From Gilliamella bombicola (GTDB lineage Bacteria; Pseudomonadota; Gammaproteobacteria; Enterobacterales; Orbaceae), in assembly GCF_900094945.1 (NCBI RefSeq), contig NZ_FMAQ01000002.1, forward strand, positions 247,231 through 311,230: a DNA stretch of 64,000 bases, given 5' to 3'. This document shows, in pieces, positions 10,505-19,427 of the stretch. Positions within the stretch are counted from its first letter, which is position 1; each line of letters begins with the position of its first letter. The notes beneath the pieces were generated by a model. The model was not told the DNA's origin. It did no database searches and was given only the letters and a program-made list of their open reading frames with translations. The position numbers and the translations under genes are program-made.

Positions 10505-11125
10505 ATGTCTAAAATCAAATATGCTTTTATTATCGTGTTATCTTTATTTATTGCCGCTTGCCAATCAACTAAATCACAAAATTCAACTTCAGTTGAGCAA
10601 CAATGGCAAGCTCACCAACAGAATCTACAACAAATAAATGCGTTTCAAGTAAACGGCAGTATTGCTTATATGAGTAATAAGTCTCGTAATTATGGTCGAT
10701 TTTTAATTACCCAACAGTCAACAGATAATTACGAAGTCAAATTAACCACCCCCGTTGGTACCAATATTTTAAGCTTAAAAGCCGAGCCTAATTATGCACA
10801 ACTGATTGATAAAAATGGTGAAAGTTATCAAGATGTCAACGTTGAAAATCTAATGAAAAAAATCTCTAACGTAAATATACCATTAAATTCTTTACATAAT
10901 TGGTTAAAAGGATTTTCAGACAACAATAATGCTGACAAATTAGACAATTCAGGGCGCTTAATATCAACCGTCTTTATGCAAGGCAATAATAAATGGGCAT
11001 TAAAAATTTCCAGTTATACAAATTATACCTATAAAAATAAAGAAATTTATTTACCTACAATCATTGAACTTACCCATGATGATGTAGTGGTTCGATTAAA
11101 AATTAGCAACTGGGTTTTACGATAA
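10505..11125 (+). CDS. lolB: LolB, outer-membrane lipoprotein receptor
   Basis: LolB accepts lipoproteins from LolA and inserts them into the outer membrane. The 206-aa product starts with a lipoprotein signal, LSLFIAACQSTKS (lipobox IAAC, Cys at residue 19). The mature part has the family features WQAHQQNLQQINAFQVNGSIAY, GTNILSLKA and LHNWLKGF. It sits 12 bases before ispE and opposite hemA, the conserved neighbourhood for this otherwise poorly conserved protein. Other Lol components (lolCDE) are at 23073-26233. Confidence 0.93.
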   Translation: MSKIKYAFIIVLSLFIAACQSTKSQNSTSVEQQWQAHQQNLQQINAFQVNGSIAYMSNKSRNYGRFLITQQSTDNYEVKLTTPVGTNILSLKAEPNYAQLIDKNGESYQDVNVENLMKKISNVNIPLNSLHNWLKGFSDNNNADKLDNSGRLISTVFMQGNNKWALKISSYTNYTYKNKEIYLPTIIELTHDDVVVRLKISNWVLR

Positions 11126-11137
11126 CGGATAATATTT

Positions 11138-11977
11138 ATGAAACAATGGTTATCACCCGCTAAATTAAATTTATTCTTATATATTACAGGCCGTCGTGCT
11201 GATAATTATCATAACCTACAAACGCTGTTTCAATTTGTAGATTATTGTGACATTTTGACCTTTACAGTCCGTCAAGATGACAACATAAAATTATTAACAC
11301 CATTTGCTAACATTCCCGACGATAAGAATTTAATTACGATCGCCGCAGAACGATTAAAGTCGTATGCTAACAAAAAAAATATTGGTGTAGATATTACAAT
11401 TAATAAAAAAATCCCAATGGGTGGTGGACTAGGCGGTGCTTCTTCCAATGCAGCCACTGTATTAGTCGCACTAAATCAGTTATGGCAACTGAACTTATCG
11501 ACTGACGAATTAATTGAAATAGGTCAAACAATCGGGGCTGATGTGCCAATTTTTATTTATGGACATGCTGCTTTTGCTGAAGGCATTGGTGATCAATTCC
11601 AAAGCATCGATATTCCTGAACACTGGTACCTAGTCGCCTACCCCAATATTGAAATATCAACAGCAAAAGTCTTTAACGACCCAAAACTATGCCGTGATAC
11701 GCCCAAGCTCAGTATGCAAGAACTTATCACTTTACCGTTTGATCAGTTTAAAAACGATTGTGAAAATGTAGTACGCGAGCGTTATCCTGAAGTTGGTAAA
11801 CTCATAACTTACTTATCACAATTCGCTCCTAGTAGATTAACAGGTACTGGGGCTTGTGTTTTTACACAGTGTGAATCAGAGCAGCAAGCATTGGACATTC
11901 AAGGCAAACTTAAAACACTATCAGTCAATAGTTTTGTAGCAAAATCATTAAACAATTCACCATTATACAAAAAGTAA
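11138..11977 (+). CDS. ispE: IspE, 4-diphosphocytidyl-2-C-methyl-D-erythritol kinase
   Basis: GHMP-family kinase that phosphorylates CDP-methylerythritol in the MEP isoprenoid pathway. The 279-aa length fits the family. The N-terminus SPAKLNLFLYITGRRADNYHNL holds the substrate-binding residues. The ATP loop is PMGGGLGGASSNAA around residue 95, and the C-terminal motif is SRLTGTGACVF. It follows lolB closely. The prs gene that follows ispE in E. coli is absent here; a terminator and ada come next instead. Confidence 0.96.
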   Translation: MKQWLSPAKLNLFLYITGRRADNYHNLQTLFQFVDYCDILTFTVRQDDNIKLLTPFANIPDDKNLITIAAERLKSYANKKNIGVDITINKKIPMGGGLGGASSNAATVLVALNQLWQLNLSTDELIEIGQTIGADVPIFIYGHAAFAEGIGDQFQSIDIPEHWYLVAYPNIEISTAKVFNDPKLCRDTPKLSMQELITLPFDQFKNDCENVVRERYPEVGKLITYLSQFAPSRLTGTGACVFTQCESEQQALDIQGKLKTLSVNSFVAKSLNNSPLYKK

Positions 11978-11985
11978 ATAAAAAG

Positions 11986-12023
11986 AACTTAACCAACACA
12001 TCATTAATTGGTTAAGTTTTTTT
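11986..12023 (+). terminator. Intrinsic terminator after ispE
   Basis: An 11-bp stem AACTTAACCAA/TTGGTTAAGTT (11986-11996 and 12008-12018) is followed by TTTTTTTA. It begins nine bases after the ispE stop and ends the lolB-ispE transcript. Confidence 0.88.
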
Positions 12024-12155
12024 ATTCTAACGTCTTTATTTATGACAAATTTTCAATATAAAAAATAGTTGTCGTTTTTTCGGTTGCAGCCGCTACTATA
12101 TTATTTAATATGCATACTAATTATTAGATGTAATAAAATTAAGGCTTAAAAAATT

Positions 12156-13216
12156 ATGGTTATTAGTAATGCGGACAAAATAAGAGAATATTATCAAGCT
12201 TTACTCACAAAAGATCAAAAATATGTGGGAATCTTTTATGCAGGGGTTAAAACGACATCAGTATTTTGTATTGCGACTTGCAGAGCAAGAAAACCAAAAT
12301 TTGAAAATGTTGAATTTTTTAATACATTTAAAGCTGCACTTGATGCAGGATATCGACCTTGTAAAATTTGCAAACCAACTGAAAATGCTAATGAAGCACC
12401 TATTGACGTTACTAAAGCCGTCACATTAATTACAGAAAATCCTAAAACAAAAGTATCAGATACCATATTAAAAAAACATCAAATAAGCCCTGAAATGGTA
12501 AGACGCTGGTTCAAAAAACATTATGGAATCACCTTCCAAACTTATCAAAGGATGTACCGAATTAACCAAGCTTTTCAAGAGCTTAAAGTCAAAAAAATGT
12601 TATTAATACTGCTTATAATACGGGGTATGAATCTTTAAGTGGTTTTGGATATACCTATAAAAAAATCATCAAAAACACGCCACTAGAAAGTATCAATCAA
12701 GACATTATTTTAATTAATCGTTTAACAACGCCATTAGGGCCCATGTTTGTATGTTCTACCAATCAAGGGATTTGCTTATTAGAATTTGTAGATAGAAGAA
12801 TGCTAGAAACTGAATTCGAACAACTACAAAAACAGCTAAAAATGAAAATTATTTTTGGTGATAATAACCATATAAAACAGACAAAAAAAGAAATTGAAGA
12901 ATATTTCCAAGGGAAAAGGCAACATTTTAATATCAAATTGCATACACCAGGAACAGATTTTCAAAACAACGTTTGGGATTGTTTAAAACAAATTCCTTAC
13001 GGAAAACTAACCACCTATAAACAACAAGCAGAAAAGATTAATAATCCACAGGCTATACGTGCAGTGGCAAGTGCAAATGGATTTAATCGAGTTGCGATTA
13101 TTGTACCTTGTCACCGAGTCATTGGCTCAAATGGCGAATTAATGGGATATGGTGGAGGCTTAGAGCGAAAACGTTGGTTAATTGAACACGAAAAAAAATA
13201 TTCAAATCAAAACTAA
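12156..13216 (+). pseudogene. ada: Ada-type bifunctional regulator/alkyl-DNA transferase, split by one frameshift
   Basis: Two frames together encode a normal-sized Ada (about 353 aa; E. coli 354). The first (12156-12638) gives the zinc/phosphotriester domain with Cys38, Cys42, Cys69 and Cys72, the same spacing as E. coli Ada, then an AraC-type helix-turn-helix ending FQELKVKK. It then runs off-frame after the A7 run at 12594-12600. The -1 frame continues without a stop as NVINTAYNTGYESLSGFGY, the expected second half of the AraC domain, into the O6-alkylguanine transferase domain with active site IVPCHRVIGSNG. One extra A would restore the gene. It may be a true pseudogene, a sequencing error in a homopolymer, or a gene expressed through slippage. 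The second domain could also start alone at ATG 12743. Confidence 0.8.
12743..13216 (+). CDS. Methylated-DNA--cysteine methyltransferase domain (3' half of split ada)
   Basis: If the frameshift upstream is real, this 157-aa frame from ATG 12743 could still give a free Ogt-like transferase. It removes methyl groups from O6-methylguanine by suicide transfer to Cys in PCHRVIG. Family landmarks are FQNNVWDCLKQIPYGKLTTY (with the W-x-x-L/IPYG block), AIRAVASANGFN and the end YGGGLERKRWLIEHE. No clear ribosome site was found before 12743, so independent translation is uncertain; read it together with the entry for the whole split gene. Confidence 0.6.
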   Translation: MFVCSTNQGICLLEFVDRRMLETEFEQLQKQLKMKIIFGDNNHIKQTKKEIEEYFQGKRQHFNIKLHTPGTDFQNNVWDCLKQIPYGKLTTYKQQAEKINNPQAIRAVASANGFNRVAIIVPCHRVIGSNGELMGYGGGLERKRWLIEHEKKYSNQN

Positions 13217-13322
13217 ATGTATTTACCTCAAACAAACTGTGTGAATATTGTATTTATTTGTAAAAAAAAGTAAAAAAAACAAGTCAACGATTCTATTTTA
13301 CTGCGATATTGTCTTTTGTTTA

Positions 13323-13352
13323 TTGCCATGCCAAACGACGAGAGTATATAAT
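13323..13352 (+). promoter_or_regulatory. Candidate sigma-70 promoter for apt
   Basis: TTGCCA (13323-13328), an 18-bp spacer and TATAAT (13347-13352) lie 46 bases before the apt start. This is consensus matching only. Confidence 0.45.
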
Positions 13353-13397
13353 GAAAAATTGTCCATTCTTATAGAAATGATATAGAGAACATTTAAT

Positions 13398-13949
13398 ATG
13401 ACTCAATTACAAGAAAAACTCGCACTAATTAAAAATAGTATTATCACCATACCCGATTACCCTAAAAAAGGGATTCTATTTCGTGATATTACTAGCCTGC
13501 TTGAAGATCCTGTTGCATTTCGATCTTCGGTTGAGCTATTAATCGATCACTATAGAGATAAAAAAATAGATAAAGTGGTTGGCACCGAAGCGCGTGGGTT
13601 TATCTTTGCAGCTCCAATTGCATTAGCATTAAATGTTGGTTTTGTGCCAGTAAGAAAACCAAATAAGTTACCGCGTCACGTATTTAGAGAGGAATATCAA
13701 TTAGAATATGGTACTGATACACTCGAAATTCACTCAGATGCTATTAATCCCGGTGAACGCGTATTAATTATCGATGACTTATTAGCAACTGGCGGTACAG
13801 TTGCAGCAACAGCAAAATTGATACAAAAAGCAGGCGGCATTGCTGAAGATGCAGCTTTTGTAATTAATTTACCCACTTTAGAGGGTAAAACTAAACTCAC
13901 TGATATGGGAATTAATTGTTTTACATTAGTGGATTTTGAAGGTGAATAA
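13398..13949 (+). CDS. apt: Apt, adenine phosphoribosyltransferase
   Basis: Salvages adenine with PRPP to give AMP. The 183-aa length is normal. The PRPP loop is [16 protein letters not shown] near residue 119. The substrate loops are [17 protein letters not shown] and [14 protein letters not shown], and the flexible loop is VRKPNKLPR. It is a single-gene transcript with a promoter-like sequence upstream and a terminator downstream. The dnaX that often follows apt in relatives is not here. Confidence 0.97.
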   Translation: MTQLQEKLALIKNSIITIPDYPKKGILFRDITSLLEDPVAFRSSVELLIDHYRDKKIDKVVGTEARGFIFAAPIALALNVGFVPVRKPNKLPRHVFREEYQLEYGTDTLEIHSDAINPGERVLIIDDLLATGGTVAATAKLIQKAGGIAEDAAFVINLPTLEGKTKLTDMGINCFTLVDFEGE

Positions 13950-13977
13950 CCCATCTATTTAAAAAACATTTTTTTAG

Positions 13978-14002
13978 GGGTAATTTATATTACCCTTTTT
14001 AT
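13978..14002 (+). terminator. Intrinsic terminator after apt
   Basis: Stem GGGTAAT/ATTACCC with loop TTAT, followed by TTTTTAT, 29 bases after the apt stop. Confidence 0.8.
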
Positions 14003-14116
14003 ATATCCTCTATCACTTCTATACCGCTGTATAATCATCAATCGATAATTTACTCACAATATCCGCAACAATTTAGAATCAACAATAATTCAACGCCAAC
14101 ACCATAAAAACAAAGT

Positions 14117-14171
14117 TGAATAAAAAATCAAATTTAAACTTGATTTAGTCCATTTAGTGAATTATTATTCA
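14117..14171 (+). promoter_or_regulatory. ARG-box pair (ArgR operator candidates)
   Basis: TGAATTATTATTCA at 14158-14171 is a perfect match to the ARG-box palindrome TGAATwwwwATTCA. A second, imperfect copy, TGAATAAAAAATCA, lies at 14117-14130, with centres 41 bp apart, close to four helical turns. Both are 39-93 bases before the hydrolase start. This suggests control of the operon by ArgR and arginine. The match is seen directly; the function is inferred. Confidence 0.6.
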
Positions 14172-14209
14172 AAAATACAGCATAATTATAAAACAAAAGT
14201 GAGTTAAAA

Positions 14210-14980
14210 ATGAAAAAATTTAGTCATATTATTGCAAGAACACCAGCTAAATCACTAATCAACGGTTTAACATCAGCTAACTTGGGTAAACCGGATTATC
14301 AAAAAGCCTTAGATCAGCACAACAATTACATCCGAGCATTACAACTGTGCGATGTTGATATCACAATTTTACCCGCCGATGAACGCTTTCCAGATTCGGT
14401 ATTTGTTGAAGATGCAGTCCTTTGTACGCCATATTGTGCCATTATTACAAGACCGGGAGCCGAAAGCCGCAGAGAAGAAACTGAAATTATTGCTGATACC
14501 ATCGAAAGATTTTATCCAAATAAAGTGGAAAGAATTAACGCACCTGGTACAGTTGAAGCGGGCGATATAATGATGGTTGAAAACCACTACTACATTGGCT
14601 TATCGGCTCGAACCAACCAAGCTGGTGCTAACCAAATGATAGCTATTTTAGAAAAGTACGGATTAACTGGCTCAGTAGTTAAGCTCGAAAAAGTGTTACA
14701 TCTAAAAACGGGTCTTGCTTATTTAGAGAATAACAACTTATTAGCAGCAGGCGAATTTATCACTAAACCCGAATTCCAACACCTTAATATTATTGAAATC
14801 CCTGAGCAAGAAAGTTATGCGGCTAACTGCATATGGGTTAACGACCGCGTTATTATGCCTGCAGGCTACCCAATCACAAAAGGTAAAATTGCAAAGCTTG
14901 GTTACCAAGTTATCGAAGTGGATACCTCTGAATATCGAAAAATAGATGGTGGCGTAAGTTGCATGTCATTACGATTTTAA
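14210..14980 (+). CDS. DDAH-family amidinohydrolase (dimethylarginine dimethylaminohydrolase)
   Basis: A 256-aa guanidine-modifying hydrolase. DDAH hydrolyses N-omega-methylated arginines to citrulline plus dimethylamine or methylamine; near relatives act as arginine deiminases. The catalytic triad is recognisable: Glu116 in GTVEAGD, His164 in VLHLKTG and Cys251 in DGGVSCMSLRF, each two residues along from the positions I recall for the P. aeruginosa enzyme (114, 162, 249). Substrate residues Glu67 and Asp68 sit in SVFVEDAV. The true substrate cannot be fixed from sequence. It lies 49 bases before a basic amino-acid antiporter and just after ARG boxes, so a role in arginine-derivative breakdown is likely. 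Confidence 0.85.
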   Translation: MKKFSHIIARTPAKSLINGLTSANLGKPDYQKALDQHNNYIRALQLCDVDITILPADERFPDSVFVEDAVLCTPYCAIITRPGAESRREETEIIADTIERFYPNKVERINAPGTVEAGDIMMVENHYYIGLSARTNQAGANQMIAILEKYGLTGSVVKLEKVLHLKTGLAYLENNNLLAAGEFITKPEFQHLNIIEIPEQESYAANCIWVNDRVIMPAGYPITKGKIAKLGYQVIEVDTSEYRKIDGGVSCMSLRF

Positions 14981-15029
14981 AATGATTGAATGAAAACCTA
15001 CTAATACTCAACTTAACAATAAGCGAACT

Positions 15030-16430
15030 ATGAATACACCAATACAAAAAAAGCTAGGCATACTTCCCCTTACTCTATTAGTTGTTGGCAGTATTGTAGG
15101 AAGTGGAATTTTTAGCCTACCGCAAAACATGGCCGAAGGGTCAGGGACTGCAGGGATTTTAATTGCATGGACAATAACCCTTTTAGGCATGTTCATGCTA
15201 ACACGGGTATTTCAATATTTATCGATCCGATTTTACAAAATCAATGATGGATTATACGGCTATGTACGAGAAGGATTTGGCGATTATATCGGCTTTAATG
15301 CAGCATGGGGATACTGGATATCGGCATGGATGTCGTGTACTAGCTACTTAGTTATTTTATTTAGCGCATTAGGATCTTTTGATAGCTTAAACTTCTTTGG
15401 TCATGGCACCACATTACCGGCAGTTATTGCAGCTATTTTATTGTTATGGATAGTACATTATTTTGTATTGAAAGGAATATATCGCGCCTTTTTATTAAAT
15501 TGTTTAGTTACATTAGCTAAAATTGTGCCTATTGGTTTATTTATTGTTTGTGTTAGCCTCGCCTTTAAAATCTCGACATTTAAGATCGACTTTTGGGGAA
15601 CACCGCAATTAGGATCAATTATTGATCAAGTTGAAAACACCATGCTTTATACCGTTTGGGTCTATTTAGGAATTGAAAGCGCAACGGTTTATGCCAAAAG
15701 AGCCAAAAATATTATCAGTATTAGTCGCGCAACCTTTTTTGGCTTTGCCATTACCAGTTTATTACTTATTTGCGTATCTGTGTTATCGCTTGGCATTGTG
15801 CCACAGCAAGAACTGGCACAAATGAAAAACCCATCAATGGCCTTAGTCATTGAACGTGTCATTGGTAGTTGGGGGGCGACCTTGATCAACATCGGCTTAA
15901 TCGTATCGGTCAGTGGAGGATTATTATCGTGGCTAATGCTAGCTGCCGAAATGCTATTTTTAAGCGGTCAAGGCAAACAGCACACGGTGCCAAGTTGCTT
16001 TGGTAAACTCAACAAAGCGGGTACACCTTCCAACGCATTATGGTTAACAACAAGCTTAATAACGGTATTAATTATCCTTGCTCATTTCAATCAATCGGGC
16101 TACAACACCTTAATCCAGTTATCAACATCAATGGTGCTGATCCCCTACTTGCTTTCGGCACTTTTTGTTTTCAAATTGGCTATTCAACAAGGCAAAGCCT
16201 ATTTAATTATGATTGGCGCTTTAGGATCGATTTATGGAGTATGGTTGATTTATGCTGGTGGTACAACTTATTTATTACTTTCCATGATACTCTATAGTGT
16301 AGGACTATGTTTTTATCTCTATGCCAGAAAGGAACGATCTTTACCAGCATTTAGTTACTTACACGACAAAGTGTATGCTATTGCAATTATCCTATTAGCT
16401 GTCATCGCTATTTTATACTTCTTGATCTGA
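15030..16430 (+). CDS. Basic amino acid/polyamine antiporter (APA family, ArcD/AdiC-like)
   Basis: A 466-aa inner-membrane transporter of the APC superfamily with about 12 transmembrane segments. The signature near the N-terminus is LLVVGSIVGSGIFSLPQNMA (residues 17-36), containing the substrate-binding GSGIF loop. Other family landmarks are AWGYWISAWMSC and YTVWVYLGIESATVYAKRAKN. Relatives exchange arginine for ornithine, agmatine or citrulline. Pairing with a DDAH-type hydrolase suggests import of arginine or a methylated arginine and export of citrulline or ornithine; this exchange is inference. The gene closes a two-gene operon. Confidence 0.85.
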   Translation: MNTPIQKKLGILPLTLLVVGSIVGSGIFSLPQNMAEGSGTAGILIAWTITLLGMFMLTRVFQYLSIRFYKINDGLYGYVREGFGDYIGFNAAWGYWISAWMSCTSYLVILFSALGSFDSLNFFGHGTTLPAVIAAILLLWIVHYFVLKGIYRAFLLNCLVTLAKIVPIGLFIVCVSLAFKISTFKIDFWGTPQLGSIIDQVENTMLYTVWVYLGIESATVYAKRAKNIISISRATFFGFAITSLLLICVSVLSLGIVPQQELAQMKNPSMALVIERVIGSWGATLINIGLIVSVSGGLLSWLMLAAEMLFLSGQGKQHTVPSCFGKLNKAGTPSNALWLTTSLITVLIILAHFNQSGYNTLIQLSTSMVLIPYLLSALFVFKLAIQQGKAYLIMIGALGSIYGVWLIYAGGTTYLLLSMILYSVGLCFYLYARKERSLPAFSYLHDKVYAIAIILLAVIAILYFLI

Positions 16431-16442
16431 TCATATTTAGTC

Positions 16443-16471
16443 GAGGCTTTTTGACAATCTCAAAAAGCCTC
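16443..16471 (+). terminator. Hairpin after the antiporter gene
   Basis: A 12-bp stem GAGGCTTTTTGA/TCAAAAAGCCTC with a 5-nt loop lies 12 bases after the stop codon. The T tract is inside the stem rather than after it, so its terminator strength is uncertain. Confidence 0.55.
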
Positions 16472-16657
16472 ATATGAGCAAAAAATAAAAATATATAAAA
16501 GGAATACAAGCGACTTAAATAATAAATTATATTTGTATATAACATTAATTTTATGCTTTAACTTTTGAGGATGAAAATTTCTTTTATCAAGATTTATTAC
16601 TTACTATTAAATAAATTAGATTCACTATGAAATTAAAAATAAGTAAGCATCTAAGCG

Positions 16658-17404
16658 TTATTTTCGAAACAGATAAAAATCAGCTAACAACCGTCTAAAC
16701 TCTTGTGAATAACGTCCATCATCATCTCGCATACACAATTCCTGCGAATTAATCTTATTAGACTGAATTAATGAAAAAGCCATCAACGACAACGAAAAGC
16801 CTTTATCTGCACTATATCTAACATTCATCAATTGGTGTAAATATAACTGATTAGATTCACATAATAACCTAAACTGATTGGATAAATGATAAGGCAAAAC
16901 TAAACAAAATTGACCTGCCGGGTTTAATAAACGCTTAACCGTGTCAATAAGCTGTTGAAAGTTTAAACTTTCGGTATAGCGTGCTAATTGCCTTTGCGGA
17001 TTACGACAATCAATGGCGGATTCAAAATAAGGGGGATTGGTCACAATCAAATCATAGCCCACGGCATGACTTGGCTCAAATTGATTAATATCGATATTAA
17101 TCGCATTAACCGAGGTAAACCCAGCTTGTTGGCTATTTTGCTGGCATTGTGCCACTGCCTGCACATCAATATCAATCGCATCAATTTGACAATGATTATG
17201 TTCTAATCGCTGGGCTAACATCAACGCAATTACGCCACAACCACAGCCAATATCCAGTATTTTTTGCGGAACAGAACGAATGGGCGCCCATGCGCCTAAC
17301 AAACAACTATCGGTTGTTACCTTCATTGGACTTTTGTCATGCCCAACAAAAAAACGTTTAAAGGTAAAGCCACCTTTTTTTAATGGTAATGGATTATTGT
17401 GCAT
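16658..17404 (-). CDS. trmN6: TrmN6 (YfiC), tRNA1(Val) A37 N6-methyltransferase
   Basis: SAM-dependent methyltransferase that makes m6A37 in tRNA-Val. The start was chosen at ATG 17404 ([20 protein letters not shown]), which aligns with the E. coli start and overlaps the nfi 3' end by 11 bases; the frame is open further upstream but that part is antisense-like filler. The product is 248 aa (E. coli 245). Motifs: [14 protein letters not shown], the SAM-binding [17 protein letters not shown] and the catalytic NPPYF in [12 protein letters not shown]. It is translationally coupled to nfi. Confidence 0.93.
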   Translation of the reverse strand: MHNNPLPLKKGGFTFKRFFVGHDKSPMKVTTDSCLLGAWAPIRSVPQKILDIGCGCGVIALMLAQRLEHNHCQIDAIDIDVQAVAQCQQNSQQAGFTSVNAINIDINQFEPSHAVGYDLIVTNPPYFESAIDCRNPQRQLARYTESLNFQQLIDTVKRLLNPAGQFCLVLPYHLSNQFRLLCESNQLYLHQLMNVRYSADKGFSLSLMAFSLIQSNKINSQELCMRDDDGRYSQEFRRLLADFYLFRK

Positions 17405-18065
17405 GTTTAAAATTTTTAAACAAAGGTTTATTTGACGCAATCGCATCAGCCCAGCGAGTGGGTTCAGGCAAGCGATAGCCACGCAAACATAAATTAACCC
17501 ATTTTAAAGCACTATCTTGACTCACTCGGTGACCGGCCGAAATAAATAAAGGATTGCAATTATTTTTACTGCATAGCACCCAACCTATCTGCTCTTGCTT
17601 ATCTTGCAAAGGTGTGACACTACCCGCTTGTTTTGGTAATGATTCATACTGACCACACAACTTTTTTTTAGCCACTCCAATCGTTGGCATATCTAGCAAC
17701 AAACCTAAATGACTAGCAATACCTAAACGTCGAGGGTGAGCAACACCTTGCCCATCAACGAACAATAAATCGGGTTTCTGAGTTACCTGCTGCCATGCCT
17801 CGATCAATGCGGGATACTCACGAAAAGATAAATAACCGGGAATATAAGGAAACTGCGTTTTTATTCGAGCAATATGGTATTCAACAACTTTAAAATCAGG
17901 ATAAGTAAGAACAACAATTGCAGCTTTAGTCACATGACCATCATCCTCAAAGCCTACATCGGTTCCACCAATAAATTTAACCGACTGACAAAACGCATCG
18001 GTTAATATAACTTGTTTTGCTAACGTCTGTTGTGTTTGCCTTAATTGTTCTAAATTAATAGACAT
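17394..18065 (-). CDS. nfi: Nfi, deoxyinosine 3' endonuclease (endonuclease V)
   Basis: Cuts DNA at the second phosphodiester bond 3' of deoxyinosine to start repair of deaminated adenine. The start at 18065 ([13 protein letters not shown]) gives 223 aa, the E. coli length; an upstream GTG/ATG extension of ten codons is open but unlikely. Catalytic landmarks: [61 protein letters not shown] and GHRVS, ending [12 protein letters not shown]. It is divergent from yigZ by 54 bases and overlaps trmN6. Confidence 0.95.
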   Translation of the reverse strand: MSINLEQLRQTQQTLAKQVILTDAFCQSVKFIGGTDVGFEDDGHVTKAAIVVLTYPDFKVVEYHIARIKTQFPYIPGYLSFREYPALIEAWQQVTQKPDLLFVDGQGVAHPRRLGIASHLGLLLDMPTIGVAKKKLCGQYESLPKQAGSVTPLQDKQEQIGWVLCSKNNCNPLFISAGHRVSQDSALKWVNLCLRGYRLPEPTRWADAIASNKPLFKNFKHAQ

Positions 18066-18119
18066 TTTGATTCTGTTCAGTATTATTATCCACAATAAAT
18101 TGATTTTACCAGAATTAGC

Positions 18120-18701
18120 ATGCCATATACATTAGCAAATCCCGTTGAACTAACAGAAGAAATAAAAAAAAGCCGCTTTATTGTCAATGCTGCGCCAGTT
18201 ACAACAGCCGAACAAGCCACCGACTTTATTAACCAAATCAGTGATCCCAACGCTACTCACAACTGCTGGGCATGGAAGATTGGACAACAATATCGATTTA
18301 ACGACGACGGCGAACCCACCAGCACTGCCGGTCGCCCTATCCTTTCGGCCATTGAAGGGCAAGATTGTGACCAAGTGGTTGTGGTGGTAACTCGCTACTT
18401 TGGCGGTATAAAGCTGGGTACTGGCGGGTTAATTCGTGCTTATGGTGGTTCGGCTAGCCACTGCTTGCAACAAGCTGAGCTGATTGAACTTATTGCCCGT
18501 ATTCCGTTGCAATTTCACTGCTATTATAGTGAATGGCCAATTATTGAAAATCGTCTAAAGGAGCTTGATGCCATTATTGAAAATCAAGAGTTTGATGCTG
18601 AAGGTGTCAAAGTCACAACAGGCATAACACAAGATAAATCGCAATTACTGCAAAAAAATATCAGCGACATCACCCGTGGACGCGTTATTATTGAGTTGTA
18701 A
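18120..18701 (+). CDS. yigZ: YigZ, IMPACT-family protein
   Basis: A 193-aa member of the YigZ/IMPACT family. The N-terminal domain shows the family block [37 protein letters not shown] and [25 protein letters not shown]-terminal ferredoxin-like domain follows. The eukaryotic homologue blocks GCN1-GCN2 signalling; the bacterial role is unsettled, with a ribosome- or peptidase-related role proposed. It is a monocistronic gene with no visible terminator before the EexN tandem. Confidence 0.93.
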   Translation: MPYTLANPVELTEEIKKSRFIVNAAPVTTAEQATDFINQISDPNATHNCWAWKIGQQYRFNDDGEPTSTAGRPILSAIEGQDCDQVVVVVTRYFGGIKLGTGGLIRAYGGSASHCLQQAELIELIARIPLQFHCYYSEWPIIENRLKELDAIIENQEFDAEGVKVTTGITQDKSQLLQKNISDITRGRVIIEL

Positions 18702-18730
18702 AAAACAATACTATATAATCAAATAATTAA

Positions 18731-19210
18731 CTAACAACCATAAGGAATTATATGAAAAAAATACTAATATTGATTACTGCCGTGTTTTTATTCGGATGTA
18801 ACGAAAAGACTTATACAGTAGAAGATTTTAAAAATAATAAAGAACTACTAGATGAATACCGTAAAAAATGTGAGAACGGTGAAATAGATGGTGATAGTTT
18901 AAATTGTCAAAATTCTCATAAAGCAATTATTTCAAAAAATAGAGTTGGTAATGCAAGCTGGAATTAATACAAATTTTAGTATTAACTAGCAACCATAAGG
19001 AATTATATGAAAAAAATACTAATATTGATTACTGCCATGTTTTTATTCGGATGTAACGAAAAGATTTATACAGTAGAAGATTTTAAAAATAATAAAGAAC
19101 TACTAGATGAATACCGCAAAAAATGTAAAAACGGTGAAATAGATGGTGACAGTTTAAATTGTCAAAATTCTCACAAAGCAATGATTGGACTTAGTAGACC
19201 AACTAATACT
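18731..19210 (+). repeat. Tandem duplication of the EexN-like lipoprotein unit
   Basis: The leader (caaccataaggaattatatg) and the first 60 or so codons occur twice, offset by 255 bp. Identity is very high in the 5' part and drops sharply after the codons for NSHKA. Confidence 0.8.
18752..18967 (+). CDS. EexN-like small lipoprotein, copy 1
   Basis: A 71-aa lipoprotein. The signal MKKILILITAVFLFGC ends in a lipobox (FLFGC). The mature part is TYTVEDFKNNKELLDEYRKK followed by C, then a later SLNCQNSHKA; this K-E-L...C...NCxN-xxA pattern is the signature of the EexN family of entry-exclusion lipoproteins on conjugative plasmids and integrated elements. The gene has its own ribosome site (aaggaattat). 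The last nine residues differ from copy 2. No conjugation genes lie nearby, so an exclusion role here is only a suggestion. Confidence 0.75.
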   Translation: MKKILILITAVFLFGCNEKTYTVEDFKNNKELLDEYRKKCENGEIDGDSLNCQNSHKAIISKNRVGNASWN

Positions 19211-19228
19211 GGAAAATGGACTGATTAA
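19007..19228 (+). CDS. EexN-like small lipoprotein, copy 2
   Basis: The second gene of a tandem pair, 73 aa. Its first 57 residues differ from copy 1 at only a few positions (V/M11, T/I20, E/K41), and its 5' leader (accataaggaattatatg) is the same, showing a recent duplication of a unit of about 255 bp. The C-terminal tail after NSHKA is unrelated (MIGLSRPTNTGKWTD). The lipobox and Cys pattern are kept. A hairpin terminator follows, so both copies are probably one transcript. Confidence 0.75.
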   Translation: MKKILILITAMFLFGCNEKIYTVEDFKNNKELLDEYRKKCKNGEIDGDSLNCQNSHKAMIGLSRPTNTGKWTD

Positions 19229-19239
19229 TTTAAATGAAT

Positions 19240-19262
19240 AAAAGCCACTCATGTGGCTTTTA
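19240..19262 (+). terminator. Terminator after the EexN-like pair
   Basis: Stem AAAAGCCAC/GTGGCTTTT with loop TCAT, 11 bases after the second stop codon. Confidence 0.75.
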
Positions 19263-19427
19263 AAATTTCAATATGTAGAATAAATTTTATTAATTAACTT
19301 CAACAGCACGAAGCATGCAGTCCTAGCCGACTCAGCGCCCAAAGCGGGACTGTTTGTTGCTATATTATCCTCTATTAGCACCGTAACCACCTCTGCGGTC
19401 CAAGGATTAAGGACTAAGATATAAAAG

